Shown one piece after another: positions 47,087-57,364 of a DNA stretch of 64,000 nt. Positions within the stretch are counted from its first letter, which is position 1; every line of letters starts with the position of its first letter. A program made the position numbers and the translations under genes. Below the pieces are notes generated by a model. It was not told where the DNA came from. It worked only from the letters and a program-made list of their open reading frames with translations, and searched no databases. Source of the stretch: Omphiscola glabra (taxonomy: Eukaryota; Mollusca; Gastropoda; Lymnaeidae); NCBI GenBank assembly GCA_964017045.1, contig OZ024798.1, positions 33,571,050 through 33,635,049 on the forward strand. The letters are read 5' to 3'.

Positions 47087-49875
47087 CTGACAATTAAGCA
47101 ATAGGAATAATGCTATTAGTATTGTTGCTTGACTTCAGACTGGGCAGTTTGGAGTTGGCCTTTAATTTTATTTTAATGCGTTCACAAGTATTGTTTGCGT
47201 TGCACTTTATATCATTTGTCCTTTATATCATTTGTCCTTTATATCATTTGTCCTTTATATCATTTGTCCTTTATATCATTTGTCCTTTATATCATTTGTC
47301 CTTTATATCATTTGTCCTTTATATCATTTGTCCTTTATATCATTTGTCCTTTATATCATTTGTCCTTTATATCATTTGTCCTTTATATCATTTGTCCTTT
47401 ATATCATGTGTCCTTTATATCATTTGTCCTTTATATCATTTGTCCTTTATATCATTTGTCCTTTATATCATTTGTCCTTTATATCATTTGTCCTTTATAT
47501 CATTTGTCCTTTATATCATTTGTCCTTTATATCATGTGTCCTTTATATCATTTGTCCTTTATATCATTTGTCCTTTATATCATTTGTCCTTTAGTTGTTG
47601 TTCTTTTCAAGCTTGTCTAGTTACTGATTATACTAAAAATTTCCTTCATTAATCTTGACTAAATTCCACTTTGACCACATTCATTATTGACTAAATTCCA
47701 CGTTGACCATTTTCCGCCTGGACCAAACTATAGACTGCTTACATTTCAAGGTGGAATTAAGACATAGTGGAATTTAGTCAAAGTGGAATTTAATCACAGT
47801 GGAATTTAGCCACGGTGGAATTTAGTCAAAGTGGAATTTAGCCAAGGTGGAATTTAGTCAAGGTCGAAATTGAACAAGTGGAATTTATTCAAGGCAGAAT
47901 CAACAGTTTTAACAACAAAAACTGGCGATGTTACCATTGGGCTCATTAATGCGCAGTCATCTGTCTCTCTATGATGAGAGCTCACGTGCGCCTAACAGGC
48001 AGCAGTGAAATCTCTCGAACATTTTAGGACATCGGATCTCCGTGAGCATGCTATCATAGCATGGAAATGAGCGCTATATAAGAACTCAAATCAATCAATC
48101 AATCAATAGTCGTAGACAAGCCATATTAATAAATGTTTCATAACGGCGTACATTCATCGACTAAGGGCGCAAGTTTCCCGTTTATTTTAATGTATTTCCT
48201 TACCTGTGGACACAACACTGCTATCACCATCACTCTGGCTTTCCTCGCCATCGACAGCTACTCTATCGCCGTCCATCGGGCTGGTAGTATCGTTTGAGAC
48301 GGCGGTTGAGTCCAGCGACGTCACAGGGCTGGACACACTATGCAACTCCGTGTTCTCCGGCGCTTTCAAATCTGACGTCACATGCTGGTCAGGGGCACTC
48401 AGTGGTTCCGTTGACGCAATGCTGGGCTGCGGTATATTCGTCTCTTCGATGTTGATTGGTGGCAAGGTTACTGAGAAACTAAGCTCGCTGGGTACCACGT
48501 CGGCAGAAGAAGTTGCGTTTGTCGTTGTAGATTCGGTTGTTAGTGTCGGGTTTATTGAGGGTTGGACACTTTCGGAAGTGGTCTCGTTTTCTGTTGATGG
48601 TGTGGAGAGTATGCTGGATGCGGAGGTGTCTGTGGATGGTATGTGTGATGAGTCACTGGATTGCACGCTTGCTGAATCGGTGGATGGTACGTTTGTTGGG
48701 TTGGTGGATGTTAAGCTGGGCGTGTAAGGGGATGGTAGGCTTGGTGAGTCGGCCAGTGGTAAGCTTGGTGAATCAGCAGATGGTACGTTTGGTGAGTTAG
48801 TGGATGAAAAGCTTGATGGGTCGATGGATGATACGTTGGGTGATTCAGTGGATGGTAGGCTTGGTGAGTTGGTGGATGGTGAGTTTGGTGAATCAATGGG
48901 TGATGAGCTTGGTACGTCAATAGCTGCTAAAGAATTAGCTGTTACTGGTACGTCCGAAGCTGGCATGCTTGAAGTAGGAGAACTCGAAGACGTCACGCTA
49001 GACGCTAGTGCGTCTGAAGATTGTTTAATGGGAGACGATGTGTCTGAGGACTGAGGGTCAGAGTTATCTAACACTACACTTAAAAGTGGGTTTGTTGGCG
49101 ATGTTTGGACACTTGAATCCTGTGTCGTATCTTCAGCTTTCTCTTGTGGTTCGGGCGACGATGGCGTCGCTCCGGGTGAAATCAATGTTGAAACGTATCC
49201 GCTGGGAGCAGACAATGTTTCCTCAATGCCGCCAGGAGGATCCGGAGTGATAAGCTCTGGTGGCTGTTGGCGTATGAAAAACTGGATATCGTCTGCTGAG
49301 ACTAAATAACATGAGTTTGTCGGTTGGCATGAATATAGGACACAGTTGGGGCTCGCATCAGACGTGGAGAATCGAAATTTGACAATGTTGCATGAATCTG
49401 AAAGATTACACAACAAGTTAAAGAAAGCTCACGTGAATTCGCATAACATACAAGTTTACGTTAAAAATAATTATGTTCGCAACTTTGTCAGTTGCTTACA
49501 GCGAATGCTGAACATGCACATAATTTGTGTTTTAAGTTGTATGGACGTGGAAATTAGTTTTCAATGATGACAGAGATATTTTGAATGTTTTTGCACCATA
49601 TTTGGACCTCTCATACAAGTAACCAATGTCTTTATTCAACATACATATAAGCGTATAAGTCTCTGACTTGATGTGTACGCACCTGATTGACAGCATCTGT
49701 AGATACACGATTGGTTAGTCTCTCCGGGATACTCCGCGAGGGAGGGGCTACTGAGGTTTCCTAGCCCAAATACGGACGAGACGTCCAGTAGAGGTGTCAT
49801 GCAGTCGTTTTGGTTGGCTCCAGAAGTAGTTACCAGCAACGTAATAAAAACAACGAGCTTCATCCAAACAGCCAT
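46767..49875 (-). CDS. MANSC-domain mucin-like type I membrane protein (three exons)
   Basis: Join on minus: 49875-49683, 49397-48204, 47086-46767 (1,707 nt, 568 residues). Both junctions are phase 1 with GT..AG sites: CAG|GTGCGT, then tttcag|; and ACAG|GTAAGG, then tgtcag|. Residues 1-20 form a signal peptide. Cys57, 61, 62, 67, 83, 88 and 94 give the C-x3-CC-x4-C...C-x4-C-x5-C pattern of a MANSC domain ('motif at N terminus with seven cysteines'), found in MANSC1 and HAI-1. Residues about 105-515 are a Ser/Thr/Pro/Asp stalk, probably O-glycosylated. A single helix spans about 520-544, followed by a basic tail ending RLDYLINGMYN. The architecture matches vertebrate MANSC1, a surface protein of poorly known function, so a membrane role is inferred only. 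The first in-frame ATG, in context gacATGG, was used as start. An extra small exon in intron 2 cannot be excluded. Confidence 0.88.
47210..47592. repeat. 16-bp minisatellite in intron 2, about 24 copies
   Basis: Unit tttgtcctttatatca, almost perfect. A 'catgtg' variant unit occurs twice exactly 128 bp (8 units) apart. Open frames reading Ile-Ile-Cys-Pro-Leu-Tyr repeats on plus are artefacts. It sits inside intron 2 of the MANSC gene, close to the exon 3 acceptor. Confidence 0.97.
47655..47895. repeat. 17-bp 'gtggaatttagtcaaag' repeat in intron 2, both orientations
   Basis: The left part (47655-47715) carries the motif inverted (gactaaattccac). The right part (47750-47895) carries about eight forward copies. 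The two arms could pair in the primary transcript. The same family reappears upstream of exon 1 (49984-50385). Confidence 0.85.
48022..48107 (+). mobile_element. LINE 3' end with (AATC)n tail, inside intron 2
   Basis: 'attttaggacatc', 'gtgagcatgcta' and 'gcgctatataagaactcaa' match the 3'UTR of the CR1/L2-like fragment at 42860-43330 in opposite orientation. It ends in (aatc)n at about 48090-48107. It lies antisense to the MANSC gene. Confidence 0.7.
48204..49397 (-). CDS. MANSC gene exon 2 (end of MANSC domain, mucin-like stalk)
   Basis: 1,194 nt, phase 1 at both ends. It opens with the last four MANSC cysteines (67, 83, 88, 94), then about 365 residues very rich in Ser, Thr, Pro and Asp. 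At 48640-48910 the DNA is a degenerate 24-30 bp repeat encoding variants of an S-P-S-L-P-S-T-D-like motif, so the stalk has grown by tandem duplication. The acceptor is a pyrimidine-rich tract ending tttcag. The donor ACAG|GTAAGG is close to consensus. Confidence 0.87.
49683..49875 (-). CDS. MANSC gene exon 1 (signal peptide, start of MANSC domain)
   Basis: 64 codons plus one base. MAVWMKLVVFITLLVTTSGA is a typical signal peptide with a short hydrophobic core and a probable cleavage near residue 20. The exon ends within the MANSC domain just after the CC pair (Cys61-Cys62), at donor CAG|GTGCGT. The frame is open a further 17 codons upstream but contains no ATG. A short overlapping upstream ATG frame (from about 49928 on minus) would lie in the 5' leader if transcription starts above it. 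Confidence 0.85.
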
Positions 49876-49983
49876 GTCCTTGATTGAAGACAGCAAACAA
49901 AAACCGTGACAAATGACACGCTGCACATTAAACTTAAAACGTCTAATATAAAATATGTTTTTTATTTACCATTGAAGTCAAGG

Positions 49984-50385
49984 CAGAAAAGGGCCAGGGT
50001 AGAATTAAGTCAACGTGGAATTTAGTCAAGAATGAATGTGGTCAAAGTGGAATTTAGTCAAGATTAAACTTTGGTCAAGGTGGAATTTAGTCAAGGTGGA
50101 ATTAAGGCAAATTGGAATTTGGTCAAAGTGAAATTTAGTCACAGTGGAATTTAGCCAAAGTGGAATTTAGCCAAGGTGGAATTTAGTCAAAGTGGAATTT
50201 AGCTAAGGTGAAATTAAGTCAAGGTGGAATCAAGTCACAGTGGAACTTTGTCAAGGTTGAATGTTGTCAAAGTGGAATTTAGACAATATTGAAGTTAGTA
50301 AATATTGAATTTAGTAACCGTGGAATTTAGTCATGGTAGAATTTAGTCAAGGTGGACTTTAGCCAAGGTACGCCCCTGACTGCAA
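49984..50385. repeat. 17-bp 'gtggaatttagtcaaag' repeat upstream of the MANSC gene
   Basis: About 23 diverged copies begin about 110 bp upstream of the predicted start codon. This is the same unit as in intron 2. It occupies the likely promoter or 5' leader region. Confidence 0.88.
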
Positions 50386-50498
50386 TGCATACATGCTGAT
50401 AACTTTCTGCCATGATTACCCTTTGTTAAAATATTATGTTTACGCCTTAATATACGTGTTTAAAATTGTATAACGGTTTTAATTTAAGATTTTATGAC

Positions 50499-50942
50499 GT
50501 CACGCATGACGCTCGCTTCTTGAAAGTTTTTTTTAAAAAAAAGGTTCACTCAGTGCTATTAATATAAAACATGTTGCGTAGGGGTAGAGCCGGTTGGGAA
50601 TAGGAAGCAGCCACACGAAAAGCGAAATATATAGTATATATACGAGATTTTGTTCAAAATTCCCCCCCCCCCCCCCCCCCGAAAAAACCACCAAAAAACC
50701 CACTAAATACATTTTTTTTTTAAAAACGTCTGTATTATGTCTATATTGCGGTTCTCAACCTGTGGGTCGCGACCCCTTCGGGAGTTGCACGACCCTTTCC
50801 CAGGGGCCGCCTAAGACCACCTGAAAACACATATGTTCTATAGTTATGAAGTATAACCGAAAATAATTTTGTGGCTGGGGGTCGCCACAACACGAAGAAC
50901 TGTAGTAAAGGGTCGCGGCCATAGGAAGGTTGAGAACCACTG
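50499..50942. repeat. Duplicated block, copy 1 (includes SPIN copy F)
   Basis: About 444 bp closely matches 53400-53842. Shared landmarks are 'gacgctcgcttcttgaaag', 'gtaggggtagagccggttgg', a long C run and 'ttttgtctatat' before the SPIN element. Homology stops at the right end of the SPIN element. Confidence 0.9.
50747..50942. mobile_element. SPIN-like MITE, copy F
   Basis: Begins tgcggttctcaacctg, one base short of the canonical end, and ends ggttgagaaccactg. The left flank is gtctatat, but the right flank ctttagat matches it at only 5 of 8. Copy H, with the same left flank, has a perfect duplication. Confidence 0.9.
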
Positions 50943-51162
50943 CTTTAGATACATAAGTATAGTGAAGCGTTGATATGTAGTTTAAGAATACTAACGTATC
51001 ATTGAATGTGTGACTGATACGGGACAAAATAATTCTGAATAAGTTCAGGGAAGTCCTTCTCTGCAGAATCAAGAAACCCATAAATTAATGGCATGATGAG
51101 GCGTCAATAGTTTGTTGAATGATTTTTTAAATAGCCGTTCAGTGTAATTTTAAGGATAAGGC

Positions 51163-51255
51163 TTCATCATCATCACCATCATCATCACCATCATCATCAT
51201 CATCACCATCATCATCACCATCATCATCACCATCATCATCATCATCATCTGCATC

Positions 51256-51287
<32 letters not shown>

Positions 51288-51371
51288 CACCATCATCATC
51301 ACCATCATCATCATCACCATCATCATCACCATCATCACCATCATCATCACCATCATCATCATCATCATCAT
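51163..51371. repeat. (CAT/CAC)n trinucleotide tract from a LINE tail
   Basis: About 208 bp of cat/cac/tct triplets. On minus it is (GAT)n-rich and follows directly after the RTE-like LINE's C-terminus. The related copy at 55687-56575 ends in only four such triplets. Confidence 0.93.
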
Positions 51372-51820
51372 GTGCCTTAGTCCTTGGACCGTTGGGGCGC
51401 CACAGATGACCTGAAAACTATCCTTTTCCATTCCTCTCGGTCTTCTGCACTACGCATAGCATCGCCTAGTTCTAATCCCGTCCACTCTTTGATGTTATCT
51501 TCCAATCTTTTTCTCTTTCTTCCTCCTCTCGTTGTGCCCTGTATGATTTCTTTGGCGAGCCCTTGTTTTCTGGTCACGTGGCCATACCACTCAAGTTTGC
51601 GCTTCTTTTTTTACAGATCCCAGGAGGTCATCGTACTGGCCAATTGCTTGACGAATCCTTTCTTTCACTTGTTCATTGGTGATAAAGGTCTCTATAGCAA
51701 ATGCCAAGAATTCTCCTGAAACATCTCATCTCCATCGCCTCTATTTTCCTTTCAAGTTCTGCTGTTAATGTCAAGGACTCAGAGGCATACAAGATAAGGC
51801 TTAGCTTTGCGTAAATCTGA
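51372..51820 (-). mobile_element. RTE-like LINE C-terminal fragment
   Basis: Minus translation gives LILYASESLTLTAELERKIE, MEMRCFRRILGICYRD, then after frameshifts MTRKQGLAKEIIQGTT, KRLEDNIKEWTGLELGDAM and a stop. The same motifs occur in the plus-strand copy near 56 kb. They are typical of the region after the reverse transcriptase in RTE-like elements. The 5' part and the active site are missing and several frameshifts are present. Confidence 0.85.
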
Positions 51821-52246
51821 CAGCATGTCTAAAACTTATCTATAAGCTTTCTTTTAACAGTAAAATTAAAACTTATAACTGGTCTAAATCTATATAAAAT
51901 GTATTGCTTTTTGTTTCTTTTAATGATACACTGCAAAGTTACTTCTAATTCAGGCGCGCCGCTGACACAATGGACATCTTTTGGCGTCTCTTTTTGTTTA
52001 AAGATTACTTTTCGACGATGTTGCACTCTTGTGCATTCGGTGACTTCCCCTGAGCTACAGTGACCTCTGACGACCCTTACGTCCAAATTTTCCTATAACA
52101 TGGCGACTACGTTTGACACCTATGTTATGAAAGCTTCTATTGCCGTGGGCCTGTTCTAAATTATATTTTGTCAGTTTGAATTTCTGCTCTATCTGTCGCT
52201 ATTATAATAAATCGTTAGTTACATAAAATGTAAAATAATTCAGCAG
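51821..52246. other. Unannotated DNA
   Basis: No gene or repeat recognised. Confidence 0.5.
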
Positions 52247-52515
52247 TTTTGATTGCCCCTGGTTTAACGGTGATGATTGCCCCTGATTTTACTGTCATCA
52301 TTGCCCCTGAGTTGGCTGTGGTGATTGCCCCTGATTTAACTGTGATGATTGCCCCTGATTTAACGGTGATGATGGCCCCCGATTGAACGGTGATGATTGC
52401 CCCTGATTTAACTGTGATGATTGCCCCTGATTTAACGGTGATGATGGCCCCCGATTTAACGGTGATGATGGCCCCCGATTGAACGGTGATGATTGCCCCT
52501 TATTTAACTGTGACG
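52247..52515. repeat. 24-bp minisatellite, about 11 copies
   Basis: Unit variants gattgcccctgatttaactg and gatggcccccgattgaacgg (each plus tgat) alternate. The 8-residue minus-strand reading is an artefact. Confidence 0.95.
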
Positions 52516-52776
52516 CTGGCCAGATGTTTAATTGTGTGTGATTGTTCACTTAGATAACAGAGGGGGCAGATCTATTTGACCTGGAGGTAGAAATAGAATT
52601 ACATTTAAAATACCCACATCAGCCATAAACATAAAATACTTAAATAATTGTGTAGCTATCAACGAAGCATATCCACAGAGAAGCTGACGCACATACACAA
52701 GTGCACATGTACTGAAGTCGCAGAACTTCAGTTGATTAACTTAAATTAAATTATAAAATGTGAAGAGAGATTAAAG

Positions 52777-52974
52777 CAGCGGCTCTCAACCTGTGGGTCG
52801 CGACCCCTTTGGGGGTCGAACGACCCTTTCACAGAGGTCGCCTAAGACCATCAGAAAACAACATATACTCTACAGTTATGAAGTAGCAACGAAAATAATT
52901 TTGCGTTTGAGGGTCGCCATTACATGACGAACTGTGTTAAAGGGTCGCGATATTAGAAAGGTTGAGAACCACTG
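52777..52974. mobile_element. SPIN-like MITE, copy G
   Basis: Begins cagcggctctcaacctg and ends ggttgagaaccactg. Flanks gattaaag and gtttaaag match at 7 of 8. 198 bp. Confidence 0.93.
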
Positions 52975-53199
52975 GTTTAAAGGAATATTTAATTTGCTTT
53001 AAAGATAACTTGACATGTAAATTTTTTAAACTCCCTATATTTATTATTTGCCCGATTCATGTGCATTCATGTATTTAGAAATTAATAGTTACTAGGGCTT
53101 AACTCCGGGTAAACCGGGTACATGTATTGTGAGGAAATACCGTGGGTCCAAGTGCTACACGAAAAAGTTAACTTCTCATTTTGTATAATAAATGCCGAC

Positions 53200-53345
53200 C
53201 TTTAAACAAATGTCCTGCAGACCGTCCTACACCCTACCTGCCGGCCTTTAAACAATAGACCTACAGACTGTTCTGCACCCTACTTGCCGGCCTTTAAAGA
53301 ATAGTCCTACAGGCAGTCCTACACCCTACCTGTGGCTCTTTATTT
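53200..53345. repeat. About 47-bp repeat, 3 copies
   Basis: 'caccctacctgccggccttt' and 'aaacaatagacctacagac' recur with moderate divergence. Confidence 0.85.
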
Positions 53346-53399
53346 ATTAATATAATAGATGACCCCGACAAAATGTAACATTGTTACCTCAGTTCAACC

Positions 53400-53842
53400 G
53401 TCACACATGACGCTCGCTTCTTGAAAGCTTTTCAAAAAAAAGTTCACTCAGTACTATTAATATAAAACATGTTGCGTAGGGGTAGAGCCGGTTGGGAATA
53501 GGAAGCAGCCACACCAGAAACGAAATATATAATATATATATACGAGATTTTGTTCAAAATTCCCCTCCCCCCCCCCCCCCCTAAAACAACCAACCAAAAA
53601 AACCACTAAATGAACATTTTAAAAAACCTCTGTATTTTGTCTATATTGCGGTTCTCAACCTGTGGGTAGTGACCCCTTCAGGGGTCGCACGACCCTTTCA
53701 CAAGGGTCGCCTAAGACCATCTGAAAACACATATACTCTACAGTTATAAAGTATCAACGAAAATAATTTTGTGGCTGGGGGTCGCCACAACACGAGGAAC
53801 TGGATTAATGGGTCGCGGCATTAGAAAGGTTGAAAACCACTG
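53400..53842. repeat. Duplicated block, copy 2 (includes SPIN copy H)
   Basis: Partner of 50499-50942, about 2.9 kb away in the same orientation. Differences are mostly single bases and homopolymer lengths. Confidence 0.9.
53647..53842. mobile_element. SPIN-like MITE, copy H, perfect TSD
   Basis: Begins tgcggttctcaacctg and ends ggttgaaaaccactg. Flanked by identical gtctatat (53639-53646 and 53843-53850). 196 bp. Confidence 0.94.
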
Positions 53843-53850
53843 GTCTATAT

Positions 53851-54042
53851 CATATTGACGCGATCACAAAAAGCTAGAAATGGAAATGGCTTTCATCCCG
53901 TGTTTCAATTTTTATCTCAGAGAGCTTGGATTACATTCAGGATAGACCCCCCCCCCTTTTCCAAACCCCATACCCCATACCCCGACGCATTCTATTTTTT
54001 GAAATTAGAAACACTTGGTCAGAACGATTAAACTTTGTCACT
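53851..54042. other. Unannotated DNA
   Basis: No gene. A C run lies at about 53947-53957. Confidence 0.5.
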
Positions 54043-55395
54043 GTGTCCAGAATTTATCATCATTCCACAATGTCCTGTGTCCATATTTTATCATCATTTC
54101 TAATGTCTTGTGTCCATATTTTATCATAATTTCTAATGTCCTGTGTCCATATTTTATCATAATTTCTAATGTCCTGTGTCCATATTTTATCATAATTTCT
54201 AATGTCCTGTGTCCATATTTTATCATAATTTCTAATGTCCTGTGTCCATATTTTATCATAATTTCTAATGTCCTGTGTCCATATTTTATCATCACCCTAT
54301 TAAGTCCTAATTGTGTCCATATTTTATCATCATTTTTAACGTCCTAATTGTGTCCATATTTTATCATCATTTCTAATGTCCTGTGTCCATATTTTATCAT
54401 CACCCTATTAAGTCCTAATTGTGTCCATATTTTATCATCATTTTTAACGTCCTAATTGTGTCCATATTTTATCATCATTTTTAACGTCCTGTGTCCATAT
54501 TTTATCATCACCCTATTAAGTCCTAATTGTGTCCATATTTTATCATCATTTTTAACGTCCTAATTGTGTCCATATTTTATCATAATTTCTAATGTCCTGT
54601 GTCCATATTTTATCATCACCCTATTAAGTCCTAATTGTGTCCATATTTTATCATCATTTTTAACGTCCTAATTGTGTCCATATTTTATCATCATTTTTAA
54701 CGTCCTGTGTCCATATTTTATCATTACCCTATTAAGTCCTAATTGTGTCCATATCTTATCATCACCCTATTAAGTCCTAATTGTGTCCATATTTTATCAT
54801 CATTTTTAACGTCCTGTGTCCATATTTTATCATTACCCTATTAAGTCCTAATTGTGTCCATATTTTATCATCACCCTATTAAGTCCTAATTGTGTCCATA
54901 TTTTATCATCATTTTTAACGTCCTAATTGTGTCCATATTTTATCATCATTTTTAACGTCCTGTGTCCATATTTTATCATTACCCTATTAAGTCCTAATTG
55001 TGTCCATATTTTATCATCATTTTTAACGTCCTAATTGTGTCCATATTTTATCATAATTTCTAATGTCCTGTGTCCATATTTTATCATTACCCTATTAAGT
55101 CCTAATTGTGTCCATATTTTATCATCATTTTTAACGTCCTAATTGTGTCCATATTTTATCATCATTTTTAACGTCCTAATTGTGTCCATATTTTATCATC
55201 ATTTTTAATGTCCTAATTGTGTCCATATTTTATCATAATTTTAACGTCCTAATTGTTTCCATATTTTATCATCATTTTTAATGTCCTAATTGTGTCCATA
55301 TTTTATCATAATTTTAACGTCCTAATTGTGTCCATATTTTATGATCATCCCCTAATGTCCTGTGCCCATATTTTATCATAATCCCCTTACGTCCT
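54043..55395. repeat. Composite 33/37-bp minisatellite, about 37 copies
   Basis: All units share 'tgtccatattttatcat' and differ in the join: 'aatttctaatgtcctg', 'catttttaacgtcctaattg' or 'caccctattaagtcctaatt'. The left end is pure first type. From about 54290 the three types alternate in recurring blocks, so multi-unit segments were duplicated. Confidence 0.97.
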
Positions 55396-55686
55396 ACGAG
55401 CTCACTGCGTCAAATACAGCCAACATCGCCAGCTCTCAAACAAAGCATGGCTTTGATAACGTTATAACCTAGTCACGTGGTACACAGCTGGGGCCATGGA
55501 TTTACTTTACCAGCTGTAGTAGGTATGTACGAGTTGCTCGCAATCAATAACCTTTTTATTGTTTGGTCCTAGTCCCCTGTCTTGTTTCGTCTATGCACAA
55601 ACATATACATCAAAAATGTATTGGAAGAATGTTTTTATTTTTATCATCCAACATGTATTTAATGAACGCTCTTACATTACACATAA
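55396..55686. other. Unannotated DNA
   Basis: No gene recognised before the LINE begins. Confidence 0.5.
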
Positions 55687-56575
55687 TGTTCAACATCTTC
55701 TTAGAGAGAATAATGTCAGATGCGCTGGAAACGCATGTAGGGACAGTCAGCATTGGTGGCAGAACAATCACCAACCTACGCTTTGCGGATGACATAGATG
55801 GACTGGCTGGAAGCGAAGAAGAGCTAGCCAACCTGGTAAAGCGTCTCGACAAGACTTCATTGTCCTTTGGCATGCAAATCAGTGCAGAAAATACAAAAAT
55901 GATGACAAATAGCACCACTGGCATCACCACTGAAATTAAGGTCGGTGAGGAAAGATTAGAGACAGTTGGCAGCTTCAAGTACCTCGGAGCAATAGTTTCG
56001 GAAGAAGGCTCCAAGCCCGAATTGATGGCCAGGATTGCCCAGACCACAACACTAATGAGGCTCAAGAAAATATGGAACGACAAAAACATAGCCCCCAGCA
56101 CCAAAATCAGGCTGATGCGCTCATTAATCCTCTCCATTTTCTTATATGCCTGTGAGTCCTGGACATTAACAGCAGAACTTTAAAAGAAAATAAAGGTGAT
56201 GGAGATGAGATGTTTCAGAGGCATTCTTGGCATCTGCTATAGAGACCAATGAACAAGTAAAAGAAAGGATTCGTCAAGCAACTGGGCAGTACGATGACCT
56301 CCTGGCGTCTGTAAAGAAGCGCAAACTTTAATGGTATGGCCACGTGACAAGAAAACAAGGGCTCGCCAAAGAAATCATGCATGGCACAACTAGTGGAGGA
56401 GGAAGAAGAGGAAGACAGAGAAAAAGATGGGAAGATAACATCAAAGAATGGACGGGATTAAAACTAGGCGATGCTATGCATAGGGCAGGAGACCGAGAGG
56501 AATGGAGAAGAATAGTTTTTATATCTGTGGCGCCCCAACGGTCGAAAGACTGCGGGACATGATGATGATGATTGC
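55687..56575 (+). mobile_element. RTE-like LINE, 5'-truncated and inactive
   Basis: The frame from 55687 to a stop at 56181-56183 encodes MFNIFLERIMSDALE, then the palm motif LRFADDIDGLAGSEEEL with catalytic FADD, FGMQISAENTKMM, FKYLGAIV and LYACESWTLTAEL. These are standard reverse-transcriptase palm and thumb segments. After the stop and a frameshift near 56249, the C-terminal region resumes (KKRKL, WYGHVTRKQGLAKEI, RWEDNIKEWTGLKLGDAM) to a stop at 56560-56562 and a short (GAT)n tail. The endonuclease and fingers are missing, so the copy is dead. The minus-strand frame over it is a shadow. The clade is assigned by motif memory. Confidence 0.9.
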
Positions 56576-56760
56576 ATAATACACGTATTAGAATAATGTT
56601 CACGCATGTATTTAAATAATTTGTATTAAGCAGACATGTATTTGAATGATGTTTATACAGCACACATGTTATTGAAGAATGTTCATACGTGTATTTGAAG
56701 AATGTGCATTAAATGTATTTGAAGAATGTTCATACAGCATGCATGTTTTGGAAGAATAAA
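56576..56760. repeat. Degenerate about 30/40-bp repeat
   Basis: 'gaagaatgttcatacagcat' and 'catgtatttgaa' recur about five times. Confidence 0.75.
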
Positions 56761-56999
56761 AGTTTTCGAATGTTGTTTCTTATTGGATTACCTCGCTCTA
56801 CCGAGATCGAAGCTCAAACAATGGCGTATAGACGTAAATTAGCCCATTAGCCAAACTTAGCCTCAATTAACCCGGGTCACGTGTAACGTGGAATTAATTC
56901 ATTTTGACCTAGGTCAATGGTTTCCAAATGACCGTTGGTCACGGTCGGCTGGAAGTTTCATTTAAACTTTATTAATTACTGTCCCTACTAATACATTGA
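56761..56999. other. Unannotated DNA
   Basis: No gene. 'caatggcgtatagacgt' near 56818 resembles part of repeat R1 copy 1 (about 39402-39415). Confidence 0.4.
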
Positions 57000-57150
57000 T
57001 CATGTATGTTTAGTGTACCCTCATCCCTATTCCTTGTACGACGAATCTTTAGTTTTCCCTTATCCCCATCACTTGAACGAAGTATATTTCGTGTACTTTT
57101 ATCCCCATTACTCGTACAAAGTATGTTTATTTTACCCTCATCCCCATTAC
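57000..57150. repeat. About 55-bp repeat, 3 diverged copies
   Basis: 'accctcatccc' with 'acttgtac' or 'tcgtac' and 'agtatgttt' recurs three times. Confidence 0.65.
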
Positions 57151-57364
57151 TTGTCTCCTAGAGACCCGTCCCAGAACTCCCCGTGAGACCAGTGCTGACA
57201 GGTGGCCGTCACAACATGCATCCCACGGGTTGGAGTGCCAACATGTGTTGGTATTCAGGACAAACGGACTAGGCTTGAAGACCAATATATTTTAATATTT
57301 AAATGACCAAATGTTGATACGACTGTTGAGTGGAGGTCACACGTGTGCTACGTATTTATACGAC

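Noticed and set aside
47110..47652. 180-codon plus frame with apparent hydrophobic repeats
   Set aside because: Produced by the 16-bp intronic array. It lies antisense inside the MANSC gene's intron 2.
48206..49250. Plus-strand open frames over the MANSC gene
   Set aside because: Shadows of exon 2. The minus strand has the signal peptide, MANSC cysteines, splice sites and transmembrane helix.
49876..49926. A 17-residue N-terminal extension of the MANSC protein
   Set aside because: The extension begins at a GTG codon, not ATG. The first in-frame ATG (49875) starts a good signal peptide in a good context.
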